Assembly (NCBI GenBank): GCA_001687465.1
Contig: LVLI01000135.1
Coordinates: 1-64,000, forward strand
Source of the DNA: Halocafeteria seosinensis
Taxonomy: Eukaryota; Sar; Bigyra; Bicosoecida
Direction of reading: 5' to 3'
DNA: 64,000 bases
Position numbers and translations under genes: made by a program. Each line of letters starts with the position of its first letter. Position 1 is the stretch's first letter. Shown here one piece after another: positions 43,542 through 54,610 of this stretch. Below the pieces are notes generated by a model. It made no database searches. It saw nothing but the letters and a program-made list of their open reading frames with translations, and had not been told where the DNA came from.

Positions 43542-43627
43542 ATAGTCAACAGCTCTGCAAAACGTAGGTACAACCGGTGTACCCTCCACTGCTTCGCACC
43601 TTCACCTTATTGTGCGCTTGTACAAAA

Positions 43628-46600
43628 TCATTTTGTAAAGCCAAGAACCTCCTGCATTACATCCTGGAGAGGTTCATACTGTAAGATTTTCGATGCCAGT
43701 GCGCGACACTGTTCGTTCGAGTCATGTTCACATGTTGCTCGAAGCCAGTTGAAGGACTCAACCATATCACCACCGAAAGTGCTACCGATATTTCCCTCCA
43801 ACAAACCCATGCCATCAGTGGTTCTTCGTTGAACTTCCTTCATGGAACCGCCAGCACTCTGTTCTTTGGACGAGTTCTCAATTTCTTGGATCATTCCTTT
43901 GGCGCCGAAGTTTCCCTGTTCACCATGGATGGTCACCTGGCTCAACCGGGAGTAGCTCTCGTCATGTGTAAGTCCCATGGTTGAAACAACCTTGATGACC
44001 GAAAATAAGGCGAGTAAGACAGCTTTCCTCACGGCAACGTCTTCATGAAATCGTATCATCCAAATCAAACCAAATAACTCTTTCGCCATCCTCTGGATTT
44101 TGGGACTCAAATAGGCTGCTTCCACTACAATGGCGAGATACTTTACCAGATGCCCCAAAAACAGAGAATCAGAGCCTAGCGGATCCACTCCACTCGATGG
44201 ATCTCTTAGTCGGCCAATGAATGGAAAGAAAAACTCTCCCGCAATTTCAGCCAACGAATTTCGGCTATATTTAGCAGTCTTGCTTCTCTTTGAGCGATTG
44301 CCCCATCTTTTCGTACGTGGTCTGACTGACCCGTCTCGCAACGTAACCATCTCTGACGAAGGTTCTAACTCTCGTGAATCATTTTGTGATGAGCAAGCGT
44401 TTTCGGTTGGTTGATTTCGGGCTGTGGAAGATATCCCCCCGAGTTCCATAACCGCATCTCCCAGGAGATCTAATACCGTCAACCTGGTTCCCATAGTCTG
44501 CTCCTGTGCAAACACGACTTTGCTTAGATAGCGGACCGCCAACACAGGCGATTTAATTATAGCCTTTCGCAAACTGTGCAAGCGTAACTCTTCGAACCCC
44601 TCGAGTGCGAAATAGTTATCCACCACGAGCAAAGTTCGTAAAAGGTACTGAATGTTGCGATGAAGCTCGTTCGTTGTACGAACAGATGATGCTAAGTTAT
44701 CGATTAACTCAGGAAGGGATTGAATACAAACGTACACTCGTTGATAACTGTTAGTATCCTTAATTCCAGCTAACGCGTCGTGCAAATAAACAGGACGATT
44801 CGGAGCAGCTTCTTCCATATGCGCATCCGAGCTGGAGTTATCACTGGTCTCTTTCGCATAATTCGTTTCAGATATTTCGAACGCTTCCAAACTCCCATCG
44901 CTGTCGGTGTCGGTATCAGCACCTTGTTCTTCGTTAGCCTGCATAGATGCCTCTGGTTGCCCAGAGCAATCGGCCATGCTATGTGATATAGAGAGACACC
45001 AGTCATTGGTGAAATCCGAATCAACGCTCCAGTCGCTATCCGATGCCAAATCCTCGTCATCGAATTGAAGTGGTGTAAGATCATCATCCGACTCCTGCTC
45101 GTCATCATTTTCCCGGTGGGATTGCTTCTCTTTTCGTAATTGTAGAGCTGTTCTCTCAGAGAATTGCTGGGCCACGCGTAATCCAAGTCGAACGGTGCGT
45201 TTGTCATGTAGGGACATTCGCGACTGCACCCCTTCCATAACGGAGGTAGTAAAGATAGAGGCAGCACCGAACATCTTTGAAGGAAGTGTCCGCATTGCGT
45301 ACAGAATTAATCTTGTCAGCGAAGCTTGTAATCGGTAGTCAGACGTAGTGATAAATGACGGTTCCGACCACACAGTGAGCCACAAATTAAGAAGGAACAA
45401 AGCCGAGGGGTCAGTAACTTTGCTCTCGAAGCGCAGGACTGAGCCCCATTCCGCATCATTGGGGTTATAGAAGACTAAAGTTTTCCCTTCCACTCTGCAC
45501 GGAACAGAAAGATAGTGACACAAGATCCTGCTCTGAGAAGCATTCAATGTGTGTCTAATTGGGATCATTTTGCAAAGGATCTCGGCAAGCGCTTCGGCTG
45601 CTACTGAGAGGCGGCCCCCGGTATCAAAGAAATCCTCTTTCAGAGTTTCAGCGTTCCTATCCCTGTTGGGTGTGTCTGGCGTACGAGTTAATGAATATCT
45701 GCATAGTCCAAAAGCTACCTGAGGAGAACCAAAGGCGACAAACAACGGATTCCGAAACTGATTCAAAAACGACACAGCTGTTCCCGAATGCCTAGCGGTA
45801 AAAGCATCTACTTGAGTCTCAGTGAGGACATGTTTTGCGCAACGGATGGTATGAAGAATTACGCGTTCACGATACGACTCTGGAACGAGCCGTAAGAATA
45901 AGAGACCGGTCTTGGTGTGTGTTATAAACAGATAGCATAGGTCTTGGTAGTTCAACAAATCCTCACACTCGTCACTCTCAGCAATTCCATCCGATTTGGG
46001 CCTGTAGTCCAGTCGTGGGGCGATAAGGCCTTTGACAGCCCCAATTACCAAGGGAACGCACGAGGCTGCTCTCTCTTCCAGCCATTTTTCTGCCAACAGC
46101 TTTGTATATCCGGTGCGACACAAGCAAGTAACTGCATTTCCACATGTAATATCACTAGAGGAACCCATATTGGCATATCCTATAGTTGGATCCTCGATGC
46201 AGTGAGGAATGCACTTAGCCATCGCTTCATAGATTCTTGCCGGCAAGAGACTGCGTGGTGTCTGTTGTTGGAGAGTGTTCGCAACGTACGTCGAGATGCT
46301 ACCCAGCATTGAAGCCGCCTCGGTAGTTACAGTGAGCGAAGGCAATAGTGCTACTTGTTGATTGGTCAGTATCGCCTGCACGTATTGTTTGCGCACAGCA
46401 TCATCTTCTAAGCAACACCGTAAGACCCAGGCGGAAACCTCTACCACCCCATGTCTAAGACTGGAGTCTTGTTTGGAATGTCGAAGAGACTCAAAAATCA
46501 GCGAGGTCATCACCATTGGGTGGCATAACCTACTCAGAAACAGGTGCTGTACGTGGTTGACCATACTCGTGTCGTCTCGCCACCGCCAAGCAAACGCCGC

Positions 46601-46966
46601 TGCGCATTCCAGGACTTGCTCCAGCAGATTCTTGTAGGCAATGGCGAGCACACGCAGTGAAAGTTTGGGGTTTTCCACTTCCGAAAATGTTTGTGTGCTC
46701 TCGGAAGAAGCAGTCGAGTTGTAGTCATGCTGGTACTTCACCACCCACTCCTCCACTTTATCAATCTCCTGCGTAGTGCTCGCGATAGCATTAGCAGCGA
46801 CCACATGCATGGAAGATTTCCCATCTGAAATTCTCGCTAATGAACTGACTTCTTGTCCTTTACCTTCCTTGAGGAGATCATGCAGCACACGAGTTTGCTG
46901 TCGAATGGTCTCGTGTGCCTTGGTGAGGAGAGGGTTGTCTTCCTTATTCGTTTCCGATGCGGCCAT
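43628..46966 (-). CDS. TELO2: TEL2/TELO2-like protein, PIKK co-chaperone subunit
   Basis: Part of the TTT complex (Tel2-Tti1-Tti2), which with Hsp90 matures ATM, ATR, mTOR and related kinases. It is intronless, 1112 residues, with the start at the first ATG of the frame (MAASETNKED). The protein is an alpha-solenoid of HEAT-like repeats. An acidic linker (about residues 610-740, EQESDDDLTPLQFDDEDLAS) separates the N-terminal solenoid from the C-terminal part. The family signature lies near residues 895-1010: EFFFPFIGRLRDP, FLGHLVKYLAIVVEAAY and AKELFGLIWMIRFHEDVAVR, corresponding to the Telomere_reg-2 domain. The acidic linker resembles the CK2-phosphorylated segment that binds R2TP in yeast and human TEL2, an inference from position and composition. 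Confidence 0.87.
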   Translation of the reverse strand: MAASETNKEDNPLLTKAHETIRQQTRVLHDLLKEGKGQEVSSLARISDGKSSMHVVAANAIASTTQEIDKVEEWVVKYQHDYNSTASSESTQTFSEVENPKLSLRVLAIAYKNLLEQVLECAAAFAWRWRDDTSMVNHVQHLFLSRLCHPMVMTSLIFESLRHSKQDSSLRHGVVEVSAWVLRCCLEDDAVRKQYVQAILTNQQVALLPSLTVTTEAASMLGSISTYVANTLQQQTPRSLLPARIYEAMAKCIPHCIEDPTIGYANMGSSSDITCGNAVTCLCRTGYTKLLAEKWLEERAASCVPLVIGAVKGLIAPRLDYRPKSDGIAESDECEDLLNYQDLCYLFITHTKTGLLFLRLVPESYRERVILHTIRCAKHVLTETQVDAFTARHSGTAVSFLNQFRNPLFVAFGSPQVAFGLCRYSLTRTPDTPNRDRNAETLKEDFFDTGGRLSVAAEALAEILCKMIPIRHTLNASQSRILCHYLSVPCRVEGKTLVFYNPNDAEWGSVLRFESKVTDPSALFLLNLWLTVWSEPSFITTSDYRLQASLTRLILYAMRTLPSKMFGAASIFTTSVMEGVQSRMSLHDKRTVRLGLRVAQQFSERTALQLRKEKQSHRENDDEQESDDDLTPLQFDDEDLASDSDWSVDSDFTNDWCLSISHSMADCSGQPEASMQANEEQGADTDTDSDGSLEAFEISETNYAKETSDNSSSDAHMEEAAPNRPVYLHDALAGIKDTNSYQRVYVCIQSLPELIDNLASSVRTTNELHRNIQYLLRTLLVVDNYFALEGFEELRLHSLRKAIIKSPVLAVRYLSKVVFAQEQTMGTRLTVLDLLGDAVMELGGISSTARNQPTENACSSQNDSRELEPSSEMVTLRDGSVRPRTKRWGNRSKRSKTAKYSRNSLAEIAGEFFFPFIGRLRDPSSGVDPLGSDSLFLGHLVKYLAIVVEAAYLSPKIQRMAKELFGLIWMIRFHEDVAVRKAVLLALFSVIKVVSTMGLTHDESYSRLSQVTIHGEQGNFGAKGMIQEIENSSKEQSAGGSMKEVQRRTTDGMGLLEGNIGSTFGGDMVESFNWLRATCEHDSNEQCRALASKILQYEPLQDVMQEVLGFTK

Positions 46967-47733
46967 CGTTCTTTCATTAACACGCACCCCAATCTACTGT
47001 GATAGGGACGCACCGTGATGCCAATATGTAGATTGTCGTCAATGCTTAGATATGGGGGTAAAGCACCCCACCCAATGTGGGGTAAACTTCACAGACCGGG
47101 TGTGAAGCAGAATTAGCATCGACAACGTGCTACATCATGCATACGCAGGAACTCAGCGCTAGAATGCTTCAGAGTAGCGGCTACACCAGCAGTGTTGCAT
47201 GGTATGTCAAATATCTATGAGCCACCATTTTATCAATTGTACAATCTAACTTCGCGCGCGATAATCGCCACTACCAAGCATTGACTGTAAATAAGGAATT
47301 GTTGCAGCAGGTTTTGGCATACACGGACAGTGTGTCCTCATATATGATCTAAAGGCTGTGATTGACGCGTCTCATTCCGCAATTTAAGTCACTTAGTCAA
47401 AGGAGCACACAAACTTCAACAAACACATGACTCCAGACCAACTTTACAGACTATTGAACAGCTCGAAGTTGTATCACAAATCACCAATAGCTCCTTCCAT
47501 CTACAAGGAGGTTGAAAAAGGTTGAATTAGTCTCAGCGTGTGGAATTACGTTCATTTGATACCTGCATTGAACTCCGGACCGGGGACGCAATGCCCTCGC
47601 GCGCCAAAACGGTAATAATGCAACGGACCACAGTCCCTCAACAAATTGCTATCCAGGATTGTTCAGTAGGTGAAGTCAATCCGGAATAGCAGTGCTTTAG
47701 TATCTAATCGTGTTTGAGGATAGAGTGTACAAC
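46967..47733. other. Divergent promoter region, no gene seen
   Basis: About 770 bp between TEL2 (minus) and the IQ protein (plus). A small inverted repeat, caccccacccaatgtggggt, lies at 47067-47086. No open frame of interest. Confidence 0.45.
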
Positions 47734-50700
47734 ATGGACAGTCCACGTCTAGCTAAAGGAGCTGGGCTCCCCCCATCCAACTCGTCCAAACTGGAGTGGT
47801 ATTTAGAGAACAGTGAAAAGCATAGAAAAGAGATGAGGGAAAGACTTAAGAACGTTATTGCAATGCTACACACTCGTCGCACAATGCACGCAGTGAAGAG
47901 ACGCCGCATGAAACCATTCTATCTACGTACGGGACTGGGAGACACAAAGGTAACAACCAAATGGCCATAGGTATAGGTGTTTAAAGCGTCCCGTCAAATG
48001 TGGTGTTATGCAGGGAAGACCTAGTGTTAACTCCAGGGTGAAATCTACGCTGTTCGGGAAAGACTTCCGACTGAGGAGCTCAGGTGGGTTTAACGAAATT
48101 ACTGTCTAGTTTAGATATTGGCAACAGTAGTGCAATTTCTTCCACCAAACTGCAGCAAGTCACCAGAAAAAACATCTAAAAGCGCTTTGGGTTTCACTCT
48201 TTGTCCAGGCTTCTCGTGCAAGGCTCATGATAGAGAAACTGGCGGAATACCAACGCCACAGGGATCAGAATGAAGCTGGTACGAATAAAATCGATCACAC
48301 TAAACGTTATGACAGTGGACTTTAGATACTTGCGTTGCAGCCCTTCAAATTCAGAGACTCTGGAAAAAGAACAGACATCATCGGAGAGTTCTTCAGATGA
48401 GCCGCGTTGCCCGAATATTTTACGGTTGGACTCTGAATGTTCGCTTCATTATGCGCACCAAAATTCACATCCGAAGGTCTACAGAGGCAATTAATATGGT
48501 GAAGAAGTTTATCAAAGCTTCAAGTACTCCTAGACATCGCTGGTCCACTATCGTACATATATACATGCAAAAAATCAAGACTTGTCAAAGAATATGGAAG
48601 GAATACCGGCAAATCACATTCTACCGGATGCAACTGCTGTCTAGGGTATGTTGGTGTGAGCGCTCAGCATATCGCTTTCAAGAATAACTCAGTCAACTTT
48701 CTACACAGATTTGGGATGACTATGAAAAAATGGCACTGGCTGATCAAGCACGTGAATATCATCACACAGCCGCAACGAACCTATGGGATGCGGACGAACT
48801 TCAGCGCAAAGTAGCGTTTCAAGAAGCGAAGAGACTTCGAAGACATCGACCTGTAACTCCAGGGGCAGAGGACGAAGGAAAGACATTCCAAACATTGAGG
48901 CAGTCCATCCGCAACAGCAACAAAAACAGGAGAACCCAAATACCATTTGGGTCACTTTTGTTGGAAACGCTGGATGACATGGAGGATACTTTAACCACTC
49001 CGGCGATGGAAGCTTCCCGGGAGCGTTATTTTAACAGTCAGTCGTCTATGACATTTTATCGTTCCCCTGTAGCAGAACTTGGGAGTAAAAAGAGTAAGCT
49101 ATTTTCAGGTAAAACGATTTCCATTGTCGTTGTATGTCAGTCATGTTGCACACATATGTCCAGCCCCAGTGCCACGTTGGCTTCGGTCAAAGAAAGTAAT
49201 TTATGCCTTGGACCCTGTTACTAACGAATTCATCGCGTGTCGATACGCTCCATTACCTGCTCCCCAGACGTAAGTAGAGTGAATTCAATAAAAGATCTTT
49301 GCGCAACTACACTAGATTGGTTAACTGCAGTATCAAGAGCGCGATGTTACGACGGTACCTGACGCATCGGAGAAGGGCATATGCTTCGGTAGTGCGAAAG
49401 ATTCGGGCGCAGAACTTGAAATATCTCCTGAATGAAAAACTGAAACTGAACCAGCACGACGCCAAGTTCATCCTAACACAGCCCATAGAGCTGGCACAAG
49501 AAGCTATTAGTCTTCATTTTAATGCTACCTTTCAGATGGAACAAGATAGCTCTCCAACAATGCTGATTACGTCCGCAGCTAAAGTACGTAGAAAGCATGA
49601 TGACATCCCCCATTCGCATTGGGCTTACCTGTTTTACTACTTTGTACAACAGAACGACGTCATGCATTTGGTCAAAGAGGCATTTGCGGTTTCAAGGAAG
49701 ATACGCGAAGCAAGGAGCCAGGAGCTGGTCGAGGCGATGAGCGAGGGGAAGGAGGATCCTCTAGGCGGTGGACCCATGCAGACAAGGTACGTTTCAATAA
49801 ATAAAATGGATGAAACTCCGACGCACCTCACACTTCCGAAATACACGCAGTACGTGGTCTGCGAAAGTGGGATCGACCCCAAACGAAAGGGAGATAGCGG
49901 CAAACGCTGCAACTGGGGCACTTATCGCTCTCTATGAGAGTCGTGGAGACAAGTTCGACCGCCGTAGCATGGAGGTGGTCAAAATAAGAATGAAAGATAG
50001 AGATTCCATCTCTACGACATCGTCAAGCCGATATTTAGACCCAAAGAAAGCATCCACCGAGAAGATACAGAAGAAAGGGCGGAGACTATCACGTGCGCTA
50101 GCATTTAGTACCGATGAACCACCTTCTCCAAAGACACCGGTTTTGGACATTCCTCAATTAGAAGTGAATACTAATGAGGAAACTGCTATAAAACCTTCGC
50201 TGGACATCGCTCCTACAGAGATGCCCGCATTGACTAGTCTCGGAAGCGAATATAGTTTGCAAAGCAGCACTAGCTGTATAAGCACCCAAGAGGACCATCC
50301 GCTCTGGTCTCAGGCATCAGAAGATGCGTTCGATGAAATCCTGAGTAGGGGATCTTTCTCATCCATTGATGACATCGAAGTAGCGAAAAGTATGGGAGAC
50401 CAAGATTTTGTGGAAGCATACAAGAGCATCCCCAAATCAGATAAGCCAAGAAGGGAGTCCATTAAAGAGATAGAAAAGAAAAGAAGGACTCTAGACTTGT
50501 TTACAACCGACGCAATTAAGCCTAAAGCTGACCACTTCGTTCTAGGAAAATTGGGTGGAGCTCCTTTGACGGCGAGATCGGAGCCTTCTCCCCGGGTGGA
50601 AGATCATACGGGAAGTGTGGAAATTCCCGTGTTTCCTAAGAGATCCAAGCGGCGAGCAAGTATCCATCAGGATACTGGGATCAAAACACGATCTAAGGTG

Positions 50701-51024
50701 GTGGAAAAGAAACGAAGTAAAGGGGTAGACGCACCTCTCCAGAGGCAGGCCGCGACGCCACAGAAGTCAACAGACTTCAAGACGGATGTTCAAATTGCTA
50801 ACTCTCCTGCCACCCCTTTGGACGAGTTTTTACAGAATGATATCACCGATTTCGAAACCCCAAGAGAAGATGGACTTCCCAAGACACAGTTTTCGCTGGC
50901 CAATGTTCTTCACCCTTCTCAAACCCCTCGAACAAAATCGAGAACTAGGGGGAAATCTCCTGACAGACGTGTGTTCTCCCCTTCGCTAAAGCGTGCAGGC
51001 CATGCCATATTGAGCCCCCATTGA
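47734..51024 (+). CDS. Eight-exon IQ-motif protein, unrecognised family
   Basis: Exons 47734-47949, 48014-48083, 48156-48278, 48341-48645, 48709-49093, 49164-49269, 49331-49786 and 49851-51024 join in phase to 944 residues. Splicing builds NEAALQIQRLWKKNRHHRRV near residue 135, a good IQ motif. A second comes about 70 residues later (IKTCQRIWKEYRQITFYRMQ), and aromatic-basic helices between them suggest calmodulin or centrin binding. The middle is helical and charged; one block reads AFAVSRKIREARSQELVEAM. The last 390 residues are disordered, with many Ser/Thr-Pro sites (PPSPKTPVLDIP, HPSQTPRTKSRTRGKSP), likely kinase targets. The end of exon 5 is ambiguous: GTAAGC at 49094 or GTAAAA at 49109 keep the same phase. 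Overall architecture suggests a cytoskeletal or basal-body protein, but no homologue is named. Confidence 0.78.
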
Positions 51025-51072
51025 GTCACTATATCCTTGCAATCTTAAGTGTATATTGAGAACGCTACCCTA

Positions 51073-54000
51073 CTACACAGGAACTTCGAGATTATCCAGC
51101 AAGAACGCATACTCAAATGCGCGCTCCCGAATCCACTTATACCGATCTGATGCACTAAAGTGTCCCGAGGACAAATCGGTCTTTAATATGATGGGGTTCT
51201 TGGAAGTCGTCTTCTCCCGCAGTCTTACTGCAAACTTTGCGGCTTCCCAGTACCCTACGCTGCAACTCGTCAAACCAATGCACTAAAGGATTACAAACAG
51301 GCATGTTGTGTAAGAGGGGTACCACATACCGGTGGTCATTCAATCCAGCTTGCAGCAGCGTAATGGGGTACGGCTTTGCCGCGATGTTGTTCATGGGAGA
51401 GTATGACAACATGTACTGCATAAAGGAAACTTTCAAAAATGAAGACGTTGATATATCCTACTTTACGGACGGACTTACATCATAGTACTTGGACTCATTT
51501 GGGTTTCCCCATTCTTCCCATTCTTCAACCGTAAGAGGAATCGATGGATCGCACATCGTTGTCATCAAGTCCACGAATGGCACCGCGGCGACCACGCATT
51601 TCCACAATTCAGGTCGCAGATTTAGGGCATTTCCCATCAAAAGGCCGCCCGCAGACCTTCCGACAGTTGCAATCTTTGTCTTTTCCGCCCAACCCTGATC
51701 AGTTCCCAAGCAGCGCTTAACTCAAACGTATGCGGTTACTTCTTAAGTGCTGGTTTTACATACCAGGTCAATTAATTTATCCGCACAGTCGACGAAGTCA
51801 TAGAAGGTATTTTTCTTTTGCAGGAACTTGCCTTCGTCCTCATACCACTTGCGGCCCATTTCGCCGCCTCCTCGCACATGGGCTGGGTAGACAAAACCGT
51901 TGTGGGACGTCGTTCATTACCGGCTACCACCCTTTATTAATCACTTACCAAAGGCATACACCACCCCTCGGTCGCAAAGTGACAGCACTTTGTAATCAAA
52001 ATCCATGTCGACACTCGCTCCGTAACTCCCATAGCCTGGACACCATTCGCCTTATGTCTTGAGGCTGAATAGTGACTAAGACACACTACAAGAGCACTTA
52101 CCATCAAGCAGCAGAGGGGCTGGGTTGCCGATGAGAGTGTGACCTGACGACGACCCCGGATTCGCGTGCTTGGCTGGGCACCAAACAAGAGAGACCGGAA
52201 CCTGTGTACCATCTCTTACTTCAACGAAGATACGGGTAGTGGCGTAATTCTTGGAATCAAAGTTCGGTACTTCTTTCGTTTTAAGCACATGGGAGTTCTT
52301 CAAGGAAGGTTCACGATGCGGTACCATAGCGTCTTTTTTCACACCGGAATCTCCTGAACGCGAGTCAGCTTCGACATCGAATTCATAGGTCGTTTGAGGG
52401 CAAGTAGGTGATGAGTAAGTGTATCGCAACCTGGATGCATCCCACTCTTCATTTGCCGGACTTGTGCAAATGTCGTACACTTCATCAATCGTGGGTATCC
52501 TGCTGACTGTTGGGACATGTTCTACGCAGCGGTCCAAGTTGTCCAAATTAGCCAGGGCCTGTTTTAATGAAGCAGAGTGCACAACCCAAATATGAGGATG
52601 GCTATTTTGGCGACCTTCAAGCACAATGAAGTCACTGAGCAAAGAGAAGGTAGCATAATGTAGTTGTTGTTTTAAACGAATCGACATTTTTGTTTGACGT
52701 ACCGGAAGCAATCAACGTCCTCAATGACCACCTCATGCCGATGAGGAATTAAGTCTATCCACTTAGAATCCTGTTGACGTTCCTCCACAACTGGTGTCAC
52801 ACAGACCTTAAAATTCTTAGCTACTCCCGCGTTGGTAAGAATTAGAAGCAAGTCTTTTTCTACTCCTTGAGAATCCGCATAAATCCAGTGGTCAACCTCG
52901 TAAAGGACATCCTCCTCCCGTGGCTTAACTAATGACATTGTTGGAGCGTATTTTCTCTCTCGTTTACTTGGATTCTTCAACCAATCATGTACTTTTCTAA
53001 GGTCTAGTAGATGGCATTCAGCCGTCGTTTTGCTGGTCGCTTCCGCCACAAGAAAGCGCTCCGAGCGCGCTTTCCCTATCTCCAATACAAATCTATCGTC
53101 TTCTTCCTCGAGCAACATGATGTCCTGGTTTTGCTGTGTACCAACAATATGCATCCACAACTTATCAGGGCGCATAGTTTCGTCCTTGGTTGTGTAAAAT
53201 AACACATTGTCATCAACACCCCATTCGAGGTTACCCGAAGTTTTTCTGAGAACGAAATCTGGCTTTGCACTGTGCCCCGATGCTCGCCTATAGTGTACGT
53301 CGTAATTCTCATTCCCTTCGTAATCGACACCTGCCAAAACAACAAGGAACGTCTGTCATGTATCCAGGAAACATTTCTTACTCTTGTTTCGCAAACGTAC
53401 CATAAGCTACAAATTCATGGGAAGGAGACGGAGAAACAGCCGTCACGTCACAATGGGACTTGCCCTCACCAAGAGTGTTCACATCCAGATATAGCTCCTC
53501 TTTACCCGGTTTTCCATTTTTCAAAAACTGGCGACAATATAATGGGTAGCTAAGACCTTCTACAGTTCGCACAAAATACTGGTACGGCCCATGCTTGTAA
53601 GGCACTTGGCTGTCCGTCTGCTTGAGCCGTGATAGCATCTCTCGGTAAAGTGTATTCGTCGAGCCCGAGAGATGCCGCGTCACATAGTCAGCATACGTGT
53701 TCTCCCGCTCCAAGTGTCGAATGATATCCGGATCTTTCCGATCATCGTCTCGAAGCTGCACCAAAGGATTATAGTTGGTGATTGTCCTCTTCAGTCTCAT
53801 CGATGCGCGACTTACCCAGAAGAGGTCATCGTTGTGAACAATTGGTGGATTCATGGGGTTATCACCTCTGTCTTCTCCCTCGACCTCGCCGAAATAGACA
53901 TTGTGAGGGATCTTTTCCGGGCCTGCAATCAGTGATCAACACACAAAACAAAAAAAAAAAGCAGCTATAACGCTTATAAACTTTCTTTTGAGGAAGTCGT

Positions 54001-54208
54001 CTCTATTCTTACATGGCGGTCGTCGTGCCTGGATGTCTCTGACCAAAGATGCGGTCGACAGCGTGGCAGCAGTAGCGCCAAAGTAGAGCAGTGGATAGAG
54101 TCCACTGGAATCCGTGTTGGAGCCCATTATCGTACTTGTACAAGCCTTGGAAACAACAGAAAAGCGCTTTCGATTACACTGGGTTGCTCTACTGCAACTT
54201 GCAAGCAT
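51073..54208 (-). CDS. Oligopeptidase B (S9A serine peptidase)
   Basis: Cytosolic or organellar peptidase cleaving short peptides after Arg/Lys. Nine exons (54013-54208, 53401-53922, 52703-53330, 52102-52634, 51949-52035, 51764-51882, 51479-51715, 51330-51415, 51073-51259) join in phase to 864 residues. The N-terminal half is the beta-propeller with [11 protein letters not shown] and [18 protein letters not shown]. The catalytic half shows [53 protein letters not shown] (nucleophile about Ser716), [19 protein letters not shown] (Asp about 801) and [17 protein letters not shown] (His about 836). These are the S9A triad and oligopeptidase B signatures. Two in-frame ATGs are possible: 54208 adds an Arg/Cys/Ser-rich leader that could be a mitochondrial presequence, while 54127 starts [10 protein letters not shown]. 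Confidence 0.93.
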
Positions 54209-54610
54209 TCACAGTCTATAATCCCTCAATTCACACCGACTCTGGTCAGAGTCCTTGGAGCAAGACGAATTCAACAACAAAATGACCGGGGAACCGCTAT
54301 ACAACACTTTTGTAGCAGGTGTAATCAAGATGTCCCGAACGATCGGCTTCAACTTTTTTTTCGGAACAACAACTTACGACAATCTTTTCGTCGAGCTAGG
54401 AATTCAAACGAGGCTTTCTTGACCATTGCCGTCATTTTACATCAATTTCAGAGGATTACTATCCCCCTTATTGTGGTCAATCGATGGTTTCTCAGTCTAT
54501 TTTTGTATGAACCTTGGCGATACACCCGTAGATTGTACTATTGTTGTTATCGAGGGCAAAGAGCATCTGCGCGCTCCAATTTGAATTGCAAAAAAGCGCT
54601 TTGGAACACT
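54209..54610. promoter_or_regulatory. Divergent promoter region, oligopeptidase B / RING-BRCT gene
   Basis: About 400 bp between two divergent start codons. The plus frame is open upstream of 54611 back to 54419, with no features, and is more likely leader than coding. No specific regulatory site is recognised. Confidence 0.4.

Noticed and set aside
44770-45267. 165-codon minus-strand frame in another register of TEL2
   Set aside because: Lies entirely within the TEL2 coding frame, has no motif and no independent start context.
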